From positions 124,001 through 188,000 of the forward strand of contig NZ_CP118158.1 of assembly GCF_028747785.1 (NCBI RefSeq): a stretch of DNA of 64,000 nt, written 5' to 3'. The stretch is from Halosimplex aquaticum. GTDB lineage: Archaea > Halobacteriota > Halobacteria > Halobacteriales > Haloarculaceae. Position 1 is the first letter of the stretch; every line of letters begins with the position of its first letter. The position numbers and the translations under genes are program-made. Below the pieces are notes generated by a model. That model was given only the letters and a program-made list of their open reading frames with translations, was not told the DNA's origin and searched no databases. Of the stretch, positions 52,446-61,060 are shown one piece after another.

Positions 52446-53312
52446 GTGACGATACGCCCCGACTTCCTCGACGAGCTCGACCGCTTCGACGCGGCGCTGG
52501 ACCGCGAGACCGCCGCCCTCCGCCAGGGCGAGCAGGAGTCACCGCGCGTCGGCGAGGGGCTGACCTTCAGCGACTACCGCCGCTACTCCCCCGGCGACGA
52601 CACCCGGCTCGTCGACTGGAAGCTGTTCGCCCGCACCGAGGAGTACTACATCAAGCAGTTCGAGGAGGAGCGCAACCTGACCGTCCACACTCTCCTCGAC
52701 GCCAGCGCCTCGATGGACTACGGCGAGGGCGACGCTCACAAGTTCGAGTACGCCGCCAAGATCGGGCTGGGCTTTTGCTACCTCACCGCCGAGGAGCACA
52801 ACGACTTCCGGTTCTCGACGATGGGCGAGCGCGTCGACCGGCTGGACACCGGACGGTCGAACCGCGGCGAGGTGCTGGCGCTCATCGACCAGATCAACGA
52901 ACTGGACCCCGAGGGGCAGGTCGACTTCGAGACGGTCCTGTCGGCCTACGCCGACCAGATCCGGTCGCGCTCGCTCGTCGTCGTCGTGACCGACTGCCTC
53001 GCCGAACCCGAGGAGATAGAATCCGGGATCTCGGCGCTGGCGCGCAACGACGTGGACGTGTTGCTCGTCCGGGTCGTCGCGCCGGACGAGCGCGACCCGG
53101 ACGTAGTCGGCGACGCGTTGTTCGCGGATCCCGAGACCGACACCACCCGACGGTCGTACTTCAGCCAGTCCCTGGTCGAGACGTATCAGTCCCGGCTCGA
53201 CGCCCACGTCGACGAAGTGAAAAGTCGGGTTACCGCGCTCGGGGCCGACCACGTGCTGATCGATACCGGGGACGAGTATTTCGACTCGTTCGCCAGCGTG
53301 TGGTTGGGGTGA
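52446..53312 (+). CDS. DUF58 VWA-like protein
   Basis: A 288-residue DUF58 protein, start GTG 52446, three bases after the MoxR stop. The DUF58 core is clear: GLTFSDYRRYSPGDDTRLVD, WKLFARTEEYYIKQFEEER, and the MIDAS-like LLDASASMDYGEG. It is cytoplasmic, lacking the usual N-terminal helices. Last gene of the six-gene operon; nothing else on this strand follows closely. Confidence 0.9.
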   Translation: MTIRPDFLDELDRFDAALDRETAALRQGEQESPRVGEGLTFSDYRRYSPGDDTRLVDWKLFARTEEYYIKQFEEERNLTVHTLLDASASMDYGEGDAHKFEYAAKIGLGFCYLTAEEHNDFRFSTMGERVDRLDTGRSNRGEVLALIDQINELDPEGQVDFETVLSAYADQIRSRSLVVVVTDCLAEPEEIESGISALARNDVDVLLVRVVAPDERDPDVVGDALFADPETDTTRRSYFSQSLVETYQSRLDAHVDEVKSRVTALGADHVLIDTGDEYFDSFASVWLG

Positions 53313-53495
53313 CCACGCCCTGGGAAACGCAACGCGCCAGTTCGACCGTCGGAGTCGACGGACCCGAACTGAGGCGGAGTTTCTCGTCCGTCGAGTTCGA
53401 CGGGTCAGCCCCGACCGCCCCAGAGAAACCGCGGATCGCGTTCTCGTGATCGGGTGCTCGAGGGACACCGCGCCCACGACGAACCCCGGAATCCG

Positions 53496-53840
53496 CTACT
53501 CGAACTCGCGGATCGCGGCGTAGAGTTCGTCGATTTTGGCGTTCCCGTGGTAGGTCACTTCGAGGTTCCGAGTGTCGTAGTCCAGGACGCCCGCATCCGC
53601 CAGTTTCGGCAAGTGGATGTGGAACATAGTAGACGCGATGGTGTCGTGGCCCGGACGCTTCCCCGTCACGTTCGCTTCGGCGTCGATTATCTCCGTTATC
53701 AGTTCGTCCACCGGGGCGTGATCGGTGTCGGAGTCGTGGAAGAACCGTAGTATCTCTCGACGCTGGTGATTCGATAGCACCTCGAGGCACGCGTCCAGAG
53801 AGAGGTCGTCGGTCGAGTGACGGTGATTGTCAAGTGGCAT
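53496..53840 (-). CDS. DUF7344-type winged-helix protein
   Basis: A 114-residue winged-helix protein: CLEVLSNHQRREILRFFHD and TMFHIHLPKLADAGVLDYD form the haloarchaeal DUF7344/ArsR-like core. A probable transcription factor; the target is unknown. It is convergent with the MoxR/VWA operon, so it need not regulate it. Confidence 0.75.
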   Translation of the reverse strand: MPLDNHRHSTDDLSLDACLEVLSNHQRREILRFFHDSDTDHAPVDELITEIIDAEANVTGKRPGHDTIASTMFHIHLPKLADAGVLDYDTRNLEVTYHGNAKIDELYAAIREFE

Positions 53841-54055
53841 TCATCGACCCGTACTACGTAGTGGCGCGAAGTACATAATCATCCATTATCAACGTCCTAA
53901 CAGACCACAGCCCGGCCAAGAGGCCGAAACGATGCTGGACGAAGAGTCACGACGAGCGCCCGCTGGCAGGTCGCTCGCGGTTCTTTCCGTTCGATCTCTC
54001 CGGATCGAACGACCCCCTACATTCATTAGAACGGTCCGAACATACCGTCACCAGA

Positions 54056-54175
54056 ATGGCGCGGGACGAGCGAGAGAGTGAGGCAGACGAGGCCGACAGC
54101 GACGATCACGGACTGTTGTACAACGCCGCGAGATACGTCGTTGAGACGGGCGAACTGATCGCGAGTCTGTTTTGA
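54056..54175 (+). CDS. Possible 39-residue acidic small protein
   Basis: An ATG-started frame (MARDERESEADEADSDDHGL ...) ends with a hydrophobic, amphipathic C-terminus (LYNAARYVVETGELIASLF). Acidic composition argues for real coding, but length and antisense alternatives make it uncertain. No homologue can be checked here. Confidence 0.4.
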   Translation: MARDERESEADEADSDDHGLLYNAARYVVETGELIASLF

Positions 54176-54542
54176 TCAGTCTCCTCTCGGCGACGAGCGA
54201 ATTCGTCGTAGTCCGGGCCGTCGTGGTACCGTCGAATCACGCCGGGCGTAACTGCGGTTCCCTTCGCCGCGGTCTCGGCGTCGAAGCCGGGATTCCGTCG
54301 CCATCGTCGCTCGAAACCGGAAAGAGGTGATAAAAAGATGCCAGCCCGGCCAGGAGTGCAAGTGAAAGTAGTGAGATCGCCCTTCGAATTGCAGAGTCAG
54401 AAAGCAGTCGGCACACCCGTATTTCAGCGCTCCGGAATCAGTCAACACAGAGGATGAATCGGACGGATACGAACGTAGCCTCTGCAAGCCCGTCACTCAT
54501 GTCTATCACCGGCCAAGTCTGCCCGTTCCAGGAGGGACAGCG
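54176..54542. other. Unassigned region with three competing minus-strand frames
   Basis: All three minus frames are open for part of this stretch. One is Arg-rich from ATG 54304. One has acidic, protein-like composition ending at 54106. One has a hydrophobic segment (LLSLALLAGLASFYHL). A 17-base sequence close to the 21-bp PolB2 element lies at 54353-54369 with a TTTTTAT box at 54330-54336. No single gene is supported. Confidence 0.35.
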
Positions 54543-55196
54543 ATGCCATCACCCAATGAAAATAGCCTCTTAGATAGGGTAAACGGTTCGCGCAGGTCAT
54601 TCATGAAGAAAGGCGTGCTCGCGTCGGGCGCGCTCGCCCTCGGTGCCTCGGGGTCGGCGCTCGCTCAGGAGGAGACTGACGACGGTGAAGACGACAGCGG
54701 GACCACGCCCACGGACGAGGGCACCACGACCGCCGAGGACGGCGGGGCGTCTGGTGACCTCGACGACGAGTGGCAGGCGCTCACCTTCATCGACAACTAC
54801 CACTCCAAAGCCTGGTTCACGTTCGTCTCGGGCGTCATCGAGTGGGCGCCCAATTACGGGGACGTCCAAAGCAGTTACTTCTCGGAGTACAATACGTACC
54901 AGATTCGATGGCTCAACACCGACGAGGTCGTCCCGCTGTTCGTCGCCGAGGACGCGAACATCGGGGAGTACGACGAGGACCTCGGCTTCATCCCCGACGC
55001 CGACGACGACGAGAACCAGCCCCAGCTGTTCGAGATGAACCGCGAGTGGAGACCGTTCGGCGACAGCGACCGGTTGATCACCGTCAGTGCCAGCCCCGTC
55101 GTCGAAGAAGTAGAAGACGACGTCCTCGCCGACCAGGATTGGTGGCAACAGACCGGAGACGATAGCACCGCGACATCGACCGAGAGCGGCAATTAA
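54543..55196 (+). CDS. Tat-exported protein of unknown function
   Basis: A 217-residue protein with a twin-arginine signal (SRRSFMKKGVLASGALALG, cleavage near ALAQ). An acidic Thr-rich linker and a roughly 120-residue domain rich in aromatic residues follow (WFTFVSGVIEWAPNYGDVQ). No Cys lipobox is present, so it is probably secreted free. It is the last gene with typical chromosomal composition before the accessory region. Confidence 0.7.
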   Translation: MPSPNENSLLDRVNGSRRSFMKKGVLASGALALGASGSALAQEETDDGEDDSGTTPTDEGTTTAEDGGASGDLDDEWQALTFIDNYHSKAWFTFVSGVIEWAPNYGDVQSSYFSEYNTYQIRWLNTDEVVPLFVAEDANIGEYDEDLGFIPDADDDENQPQLFEMNREWRPFGDSDRLITVSASPVVEEVEDDVLADQDWWQQTGDDSTATSTESGN

Positions 55197-55767
55197 GGGC
55201 GAGTAGTCCTTTTTCGGACCGACAACCGGTCGTCGGATCCCATTCCATTCGTACGAATCTGCTCGATACCCAGCTCCACTGAGCAGGTGATTCGTCCTCG
55301 ATAGCCCGGAAATCGAGCTTGACTGTCGACCTCGCAGATTCGCAGACCGGCTGTCCGTGAACACGAGTGTAAAATACTAGTCTGTGCGAGATACTAGAAT
55401 TCCGACTACTCTTAAAGAGGCCACATCGAATCGCTTGAGAGGATAGAACTCTTTCACGTGGAGGTCGTCGATTCCCGAATATGTACACGTCAGAACCACC
55501 GTCGTGTGCAAATCGTGTCGAGCCTATCTCTCGACGTGCTATCGTTGGGGCTCACATCAAGACGGGTCCCATTAGGAAATCATGGAGATCTTGGATATTT
55601 CCTTTTTATGCGGTATCGACGTGAATTTCCTTCACAGTCTGTATGGGCAACCTTCGCCGAGGGTATTACCAGATTTGGCAAACGTACTCAAAACCCTACA
55701 ATATACAACACGGATATTCGTCGGTGTAGGATATCATATTAATAGGTGTAGTCTTATGCATATGCAC
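55197..55767. other. Non-coding transition into the accessory region
   Basis: No supported gene in 571 bases. Base composition becomes visibly richer in A+T from about 55370 on. An AT-rich promoter region (atatcatattaatagg, 55732-55747) precedes the pentapeptide gene. Confidence 0.5.
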
Positions 55768-57696
55768 ATGATTGAGGTACCAGATGGGAAATGTGGATAT
55801 ACATGGCCTGAGGACTACGACATAGGAGATAACCCATTACATCAGAGCTGTTGTTACCGCGATACAGTAAGGAACTTAACTCGGTGTGCGTGGCACGCTG
55901 ACCCCGAAGAGAGCAATGTAAAGAGTATTGAAACCCTCGCTAAGTCCCGGGCTGACTCCGTGACACGAGATCAGACGTATCAAGTCGGCAAATTGCTTGA
56001 TGGTGCTAATCTGGCTGGAGTTGAATTGGAGGATTCTATATCATTTCACCAGGTCGCTTTCCGGGATGCCGACCTCACTGACGCCGATCTTCAAGATGCC
56101 GACCTCATTGACGCGAACCTTCGAGATGCCGACCTCACTGACGCGAACCTTCGGGATGCCGACCTCACTGACGCGAACCTTCGGGATGCCGACCTCACCG
56201 ACGCGACCCTCTGGGATGCCACCCTCACCGACGCGAACCTCTGGGGTGCCACCCTCACCTATGGGAGCCTTCTGGATGCCGATCTCACCGACGCAACGCT
56301 TGCGTTTGCCGATCTCACTGACGCGTACCTTCAGGATGCCGACCTCACCGACGTAGACCTCCGAGATGCCACCCTCACTGACGCGATCATCCGCAATGCC
56401 ACTCTCACCGACGCGATCATTCGGGATATCACTCTCACCGACGCGGACCTCCGGGATGCCGACCTCACCGACGCGGATCTTCAATATGCCACTCTCACCG
56501 ACGCAACGCTCACGTTTACCGACCTCACCGACGCGGATCTTCAGGATGCCACCCTCACCGACGCGGACCTTCGGGATGCTGACCTCACCCACGCGTACCT
56601 TCAGGATGCTGACTTCACCCAAGCGGATCTTCAGGATGCCGACCTCACCGACGTGGACCTCCGAGATGCCACTCTCTCCTTCGCGAGTCTTCAGGATGCC
56701 GACCTTACTGACGCCGATCTTCAGGATGCTGACCTCAGCGATGCGGACCTTCAGGATGCCGACCTCACCAACGCGGACCTCCGGGGCGCCAATCTCACCT
56801 TCGCGAGCCTTCAGGATGCCGACCTCACTGACGCAGATCTTCAGGATGCCGACCTCACCGACGCGGACCTCCGGGATGCCGACCTCACTGACGCGCACCT
56901 TCAGGATGCCACGCTCACCCACGCGGACCTCCGGTATGCCACCCTCACCGATGCTGTAGCCCGTAATGGTGATTTTTTCGACGCGAAGCTCGAAAACGCC
57001 ATCCTGACACGGACAGATCTCCGGGGAACCAGCCTCTATGGTGCCAAACTCTACCAAGCGCAGTTTGCCAACGCGCGCATCAACAGCCAGACAGACTTCG
57101 GAACCGTCTGCAGTTATGAGAGTAAGGATCGTCCACCAGAGAGCATGGATACCTCCGACGACACTTCTGTTGACATAGCAGCCATGGAAGGGGCGACCTG
57201 GGTCTACCGCCGGCTAGAAGGCCTCCATGAGGAGAATGCGTTGGCTGAAGAGACCCGAGCTTACCATATCCGCAAGGAGGAAGCCCGACGGGAACTAGAC
57301 CGCCGCCAAGGTAACTGCGGACGGTACACTGTCGCAACGCTGAACCGTCTGTTGACGAACCACGGAGAAAGTGTAAAGCGGTTATTCGTTGCGTGGACCG
57401 TGACCATCGTCGGTGCAGGGTTCCTGTACCCGTTCATCGGCGGTGTCGAGGACGGACAGACGATCTACCGGATCGACCTTGTCCCTGCGGCGCCAGCGCT
57501 CGCCGATTTAGGCGGCGCTGTCGAAGCTCTCAGTCGTGGGATATACTTCAGCGCTATCACGTTCACAACCATCGGCTATGCCAACGTCGCTCCCCATGGG
57601 CCGTGGTCGCGGGTGCTGGTCGGGATTGAGTCGCTCGTTGGCGCGATCTTGATCGCGCTGTTCGTGTATGTCCTCGGGAGACGTACCGCCAGATAG
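55768..57696 (+). CDS. Pentapeptide-repeat protein fused to a two-helix ion channel
   Basis: A 642-residue fusion from ATG 55768 (MIEVPDGKCGYTWPEDYD; ATG 55756 and 55762 are also in frame). N-terminal Cys/His residues (CGYTW, CC, CAWH) may bind zinc. About 60 pentapeptide repeats (A-D/N-L-x-x) follow, encoded by near-identical 30-bp DNA units, predicting a long right-handed beta-helix. After a linker comes an Ion_trans_2-type module: helix FVAWTVTIVGAGFLY, pore loop YFSAITFTTIGYANVAPHG and helix LVGAILIALFVYVLG. The filter reads TIGYA, not TxGYG. A beta-helix regulating a channel is a reasonable inference. Confidence 0.85.
   Translation: MIEVPDGKCGYTWPEDYDIGDNPLHQSCCYRDTVRNLTRCAWHADPEESNVKSIETLAKSRADSVTRDQTYQVGKLLDGANLAGVELEDSISFHQVAFRDADLTDADLQDADLIDANLRDADLTDANLRDADLTDANLRDADLTDATLWDATLTDANLWGATLTYGSLLDADLTDATLAFADLTDAYLQDADLTDVDLRDATLTDAIIRNATLTDAIIRDITLTDADLRDADLTDADLQYATLTDATLTFTDLTDADLQDATLTDADLRDADLTHAYLQDADFTQADLQDADLTDVDLRDATLSFASLQDADLTDADLQDADLSDADLQDADLTNADLRGANLTFASLQDADLTDADLQDADLTDADLRDADLTDAHLQDATLTHADLRYATLTDAVARNGDFFDAKLENAILTRTDLRGTSLYGAKLYQAQFANARINSQTDFGTVCSYESKDRPPESMDTSDDTSVDIAAMEGATWVYRRLEGLHEENALAEETRAYHIRKEEARRELDRRQGNCGRYTVATLNRLLTNHGESVKRLFVAWTVTIVGAGFLYPFIGGVEDGQTIYRIDLVPAAPALADLGGAVEALSRGIYFSAITFTTIGYANVAPHGPWSRVLVGIESLVGAILIALFVYVLGRRTAR
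56071..56950 (+). repeat. Tandem 30-bp coding repeats
   Basis: About 29 consecutive 30-bp units of the type gatgccgacctcaccgacgc plus ten more variable bases, each encoding two pentapeptides. High DNA-level identity suggests recent expansion or recombination between units. Confidence 0.85.
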
Positions 57697-58116
57697 ATAC
57701 TTTAAGCCTTGCGCGAGGATTTCGAGAGTTTCCTGAGAAATAAACCATCTTGTTGACCGCTATATCACCTGTACTGAGCGATATTCAATTCTAACGTACC
57801 CTATTACGCAAATCTCTCGACAGTGAAACCCAGTATTTCACGTAACTGAGTACTTGTTTCGAGCGAATTGCTTGAGATTTCCCCCGATCTACTCAAGTGA
57901 CTATTTAGCTGCTTTACAGCGTGCCTCTCCAAATCGCCCGACTGCGGCAGGATGTAAAGTGGAAACCGAAACCCACCCCCTATACTATACAGCCCATCGC
58001 GCCCGCTCGCCTCGATGGCGAGCGACGCACGCCATGGGCTGCGCCGAGAGAGCGGCCGGCGGAGTGTATATATAAGACGCGCGAATTATAAACTAAACGA
58101 GATTAGATTTTCTACG
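57697..58116. other. AT-rich non-coding region with one GC-rich hairpin
   Basis: No supported gene. Two strong TATA-like runs (tatatataag near 58066 and attataaac near 58086) are present, and a compound hairpin at 57991-58040. It separates the channel gene from the truncated nuclease gene. Confidence 0.5.
57991..58040. repeat. Compound hairpin
   Basis: Outer arms AGCCCAT (57991-57997) and ATGGGCT (58034-58040) enclose an inner 8-bp stem CGCTCGCC/GGCGAGCG (58004-58011 and 58017-58024) with loop TCGAT. It is a GC-rich island in AT-rich surroundings, possibly a terminator or recombination site. Confidence 0.55.
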
Positions 58117-58731
58117 CTATGGCCCGTATTCGTAGTCGATGGCCGTTCCAACGGCCTGTGAGTAGTCCATCAGGTTTAGAAGTTGGTTATCATCCAGTTC
58201 AGGAAATTCGCCATCTTTCTCTAAAAATAGTCCCAACAGGTCAAGTTCGTCTTGTGCAAATAGCAATTCTTTGGTGATTATATTCCGCCTTTGGGAGACG
58301 TACCCGATGAACTTGACGGGATGATCCAATGCTTTAAGTATGACATCTATATCCATCACACTGACAACAAGCGGTGTCCGAGGTAGGTCAATCGCACTAT
58401 CAAATAACTTCATTCCAATTTGGTCATATTGATCACCAACCACCACCACTGGGAATGACATCTTAACATCATCGTGATCTATACGGTGTTCTTCACCATT
58501 TGATCTAAATTCCAGACATCCATCGTCTTCAAATCGATTTAGCAACTGGTCACACTGAGCTGTTGCTTTTCCGATTCCCTTTCGTAGGTCTTCTTTTGCA
58601 GTATTTACGTCACCACTCCTTGTTTCAAGAACCAGTTTTTTCGATTTGCATTCAAATACTATCAAATAGTTACGGTGCCAAACAAGGAGATCTGCCGCTT
58701 CCTCACCGGAATCTGCATATTTGGGATTAAG
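58117..58731 (-). pseudogene. 5'-truncated PD-(D/E)xK nuclease-like gene
   Basis: An open frame runs from the IS boundary at 58731 to the stop at 58117, 204 codons with no proper start. It begins LNPKYADSGEEAADLLVWH and continues YLIVFECKSKKLVLE: an Asp followed by Glu-Cys-Lys fits the PD-(D/E)xK nuclease core. The frame enters exactly at the left end of the IS element, so the N-terminus was lost by the insertion or a later deletion. A TTG at 58665 could allow only a shortened product. It may be a restriction or NERD-like remnant. Confidence 0.7.
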
Positions 58732-59476
58732 GGCACTGTCTAGTTGAGTCAGTTTGAGAAGTGAGCAGGTCGTTGAGTTAGTTGGTCAAGATGCTCGCAG
58801 ACCTGCTCAGCGAGAGCTATGAACCGGATTTAGAAGAAACTTGGGAGAATGAGCGGACGGCGACGCCCGTCAGGGCGTTCGCCGTCCGCCTCCACCAAAC
58901 CGGTTGTTCGCTCAGAGAAACAACAACGATTTTAGCTGAATTAGGCGTTCAACGCTCGCATGGCGCGGTCTGGAATTGGGTACATCGGCTAGCTGACAGC
59001 GGCTGCGACCCGCCGACGGCGCAGCCGTCAAGGGTCGCCGTCGACGAGACCGCTGTCAAAATTAACGGTGAGTGGTCTTGGCTGTATGCTGCAATAGACA
59101 TCGAAACAAAGTTGATCCTTGATGTCGCGTTGTTTGGGCGGCATGGCACCGATCCAGCGGCTGCGTTTCTGCAGAAACTCCAAGAGAAACATGATCTCTC
59201 GGAGGCTGAGTTTCTCGTCGATCAATTCGGGTACCGGACTGCCCTTGCTCGATTAGGATTAAGCGGTCGGGTCAACTATACCGACCGAAACCGCATCGAG
59301 AAGTGGTTTCATACGCTCAAAATGCGGGTCGGCCGCTTCCATAACTCGTGGGTGGGCAGTCGGTCGAGCGTCCGCGAGTGGCTTGAACAGTTTATGCATT
59401 ACTACAACCGCCACAGACCGCATCAAGCTCTCGATGGAAAGACGCCGATTGAGGAGCTTCAGAACTAGACAGTGCC
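58732..59476 (+). mobile_element. Complete IS6-family insertion sequence
   Basis: A 745-bp element bounded by perfect 14-bp terminal inverted repeats: GGCACTGTCTAGTT at 58732-58745 and its complement at 59463-59476. One transposase gene fills it. The 8 bases outside each end differ (ggattaag versus gttttcgc), so there is no target duplication. This implies an adjacent deletion or recombination after insertion. Confidence 0.93.
58791..59468 (+). CDS. IS6-family DDE transposase
   Basis: A 225-residue transposase. The N-terminal HTH contains CSLRETTTILAELGVQRSH. The DDE triad is recognisable: Asp in VAVDETAVKINGEWSW, Asp in FLVDQFGYRTAL and Glu in DRNRIEKWFHTLKMR. The C-terminal HYYNRHRPHQALDGKTP block is typical. 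It looks intact and probably active. Start ATG 58791; TTG 58782 is in frame. Confidence 0.92.
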   Translation: MLADLLSESYEPDLEETWENERTATPVRAFAVRLHQTGCSLRETTTILAELGVQRSHGAVWNWVHRLADSGCDPPTAQPSRVAVDETAVKINGEWSWLYAAIDIETKLILDVALFGRHGTDPAAAFLQKLQEKHDLSEAEFLVDQFGYRTALARLGLSGRVNYTDRNRIEKWFHTLKMRVGRFHNSWVGSRSSVREWLEQFMHYYNRHRPHQALDGKTPIEELQN

Positions 59477-59828
59477 GTTTTCGCCAATTCACCCACCTTG
59501 TGATAGGTCAGGACAAGCTCTTGGTGGCAGCCTTCGAGAAACGAATGGAACGAACGAAACCAACGCAACGAGAGTGTTTCGAGTAATGAATGAATTTACT
59601 GGAACGAGCCGGACCGACGCTGGAATACAGAGTGCTCGGTGAACGAAACGAGGGAAACGAGAGAAACGAACAATATGATGAAAATGAACGAAACACCTTC
59701 AACGAGTGGAACGAACAGTTGGTTTTAACATCGTAGTAATCCTCTCACCGAGTGAAACACCCTCACCGAACGCACCGAACTAAACGACCAAAACGAACGA
59801 AACGAACATAACGAGAGAAACGAAGCTA
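59477..59828. repeat. 9-bp iteron region upstream of parA (possible centromere)
   Basis: The region is filled with the motif NAAACGANN. Three copies run head to tail at 59645-59671 and five at 59781-59825, each in exact 9-bp phase; degenerate copies lie between. The last array ends three bases before the ParA start. Iterons next to a parA operon suggest a parS-like partition site or operator. Confidence 0.75.
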
Positions 59829-60647
59829 ATGACCGACACCAATACCGCACGAATCACGGTGGCGAATCAGAAGGGAGGCGCGGGGAAGACAACCGACGTC
59901 ATTCATACTGGCGGCGCACTCGCTGCCCGAGGCCACGACGTCCTCTTGGTCGATATCGACTACCACGGCGGGCTCACCTGCTCGCTTGGCTACAACGATC
60001 TGTACTACGATACCGACCGTACGACGCTGTTCGACGTCCTCGACTTCGACCAGATGGAGTCGGTGAACGACATCATCGTCGAGCACGAGGAATTCGACAT
60101 CCTTCCCGCCAGCGAGAAACTCGCGAACAACAAGAACATCCAGACGCTGCTTGAGGCGCCGAAGAGTCGCGAGCGGCTGGAGATGACACTCGACGAGCTC
60201 GACAAGGACTACGACTACATCATCGTCGACACGCCGCCATCCCTGAACGTCCTCACCGACAACGCCCTGGTCGCGACCGGCAACGTCGTCATCCCCGTCA
60301 TTCCCGAGAAGCTCAACGCCAACAGCCTCCAGATTTTCGCGAAGCAGCTGAGTTCCCTCGAACAGGCGTACGGAGACATCAATCGGCTCGCCATCGTCTG
60401 TAACCGTGTCGAGCAGAACGCCGAGCACCGCGACACCATCGAGGAGATCAAGTCGGCGTACTCCCTCCCAGTGTTCGAGATCCCGAAGCGGACCGACCTC
60501 TCTCAGTCGATTGGCGAGGGGGTGTCCGTCTTCGGCTTCGGCAAAGAGAACCAGCGCGTCGAGGATGCATGCGACTTGTTCAACGAGATCGCCGACCTGT
60601 TCGACGAGACGTTTGAGAAGACCGCACCCGAGGAGGTGGAAGCATGA
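59829..60647 (+). CDS. parA: ParA-family partition ATPase
   Basis: A 272-residue deviant Walker ATPase. Walker A is QKGGAGKTTD with the signature Lys, Walker A' is LLVDIDYHG and Walker B is YDYIIVDTPPSLNVLTDNAL. It lacks an N-terminal HTH, so it is a type Ib/Soj-like ParA. Such proteins pattern on DNA and move plasmids bound by a partner protein. The next gene overlaps its stop (ATGA), the usual arrangement for a ParB or CopG-like partner. Confidence 0.9.
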   Translation: MTDTNTARITVANQKGGAGKTTDVIHTGGALAARGHDVLLVDIDYHGGLTCSLGYNDLYYDTDRTTLFDVLDFDQMESVNDIIVEHEEFDILPASEKLANNKNIQTLLEAPKSRERLEMTLDELDKDYDYIIVDTPPSLNVLTDNALVATGNVVIPVIPEKLNANSLQIFAKQLSSLEQAYGDINRLAIVCNRVEQNAEHRDTIEEIKSAYSLPVFEIPKRTDLSQSIGEGVSVFGFGKENQRVEDACDLFNEIADLFDETFEKTAPEEVEA

Positions 60648-61060
60648 GCGATGGCTGGGGTGATGCTTCCGGCATCGAGGGCAACTATGAAGATGAGGAT
60701 GACGAGGGCGATTCCAGCGGAGCGAGTGAGGTGAGTGAAACGGTGGAAACCAGTTCATCGACCGAAACGACCGAATCGACTTCAACGAGTGAAACGAACG
60801 AAACGAGCAAAACGAGCAAAACGAAGACAAACATCAAGGACGAGTGGAATGGGCGAACGATCTATATTCCCGACGATGTCCTCGACGAGATGGAGGATAC
60901 CTACCTCGAGTCCCAGCTAAAGCTCCGCAAGGCGGGCCAGGACGAGTTCAAGAAGAACCGCCACTTCTACCCGCTCCTCGTTCAGTTCGGTGTTGAGGCG
61001 CTCTCTGAGGCGGATGCCGAGGAAATCAGGGCTCGGCTCTCGGAACTCGGCGACGAATGA
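60644..61060 (+). CDS. ParA partner protein with tripeptide-repeat linker
   Basis: A 138-residue protein coupled to parA. Residues 1-28 are acidic. Residues 32-61 are a Glu/Ser-Thr-x repeat (ETV ETS SST ETT EST STS ETN ETS KTS KTK) encoded by ten 9-bp units that match the iterons upstream of parA. The C-terminal 75 residues (TIYIPDDVLDEMEDTYLESQ, HFYPLLVQFGVEAL) look like a ribbon-helix-helix or similar DNA-binding domain. It is probably the centromere-binding adaptor of the system. Confidence 0.7.
   Translation: MSDGWGDASGIEGNYEDEDDEGDSSGASEVSETVETSSSTETTESTSTSETNETSKTSKTKTNIKDEWNGRTIYIPDDVLDEMEDTYLESQLKLRKAGQDEFKKNRHFYPLLVQFGVEALSEADAEEIRARLSELGDE
60737..60826 (+). repeat. 9-bp iterons within the ParA-partner gene
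   Basis: Ten head-to-tail 9-mers: GAAACGGTG, GAAACCAGT, TCATCGACC, GAAACGACC, GAATCGACT, TCAACGAGT, GAAACGAAC, GAAACGAGC, AAAACGAGC and AAAACGAAG. They match the upstream iterons and are in frame, giving a repeated tripeptide. Confidence 0.8.

Noticed and set aside
54176..54304. 42-codon minus frame at a promoter-like distance
   Set aside because: Strongly Arg-rich and basic, unlike haloarchaeal proteins; the acidic frame next to it has no start. Left unassigned.
56071..56950. Regular 30-bp repeats that could suggest a CRISPR array
   Set aside because: There are no unique spacers, the repeats are contiguous, and they encode an uninterrupted pentapeptide beta-helix.
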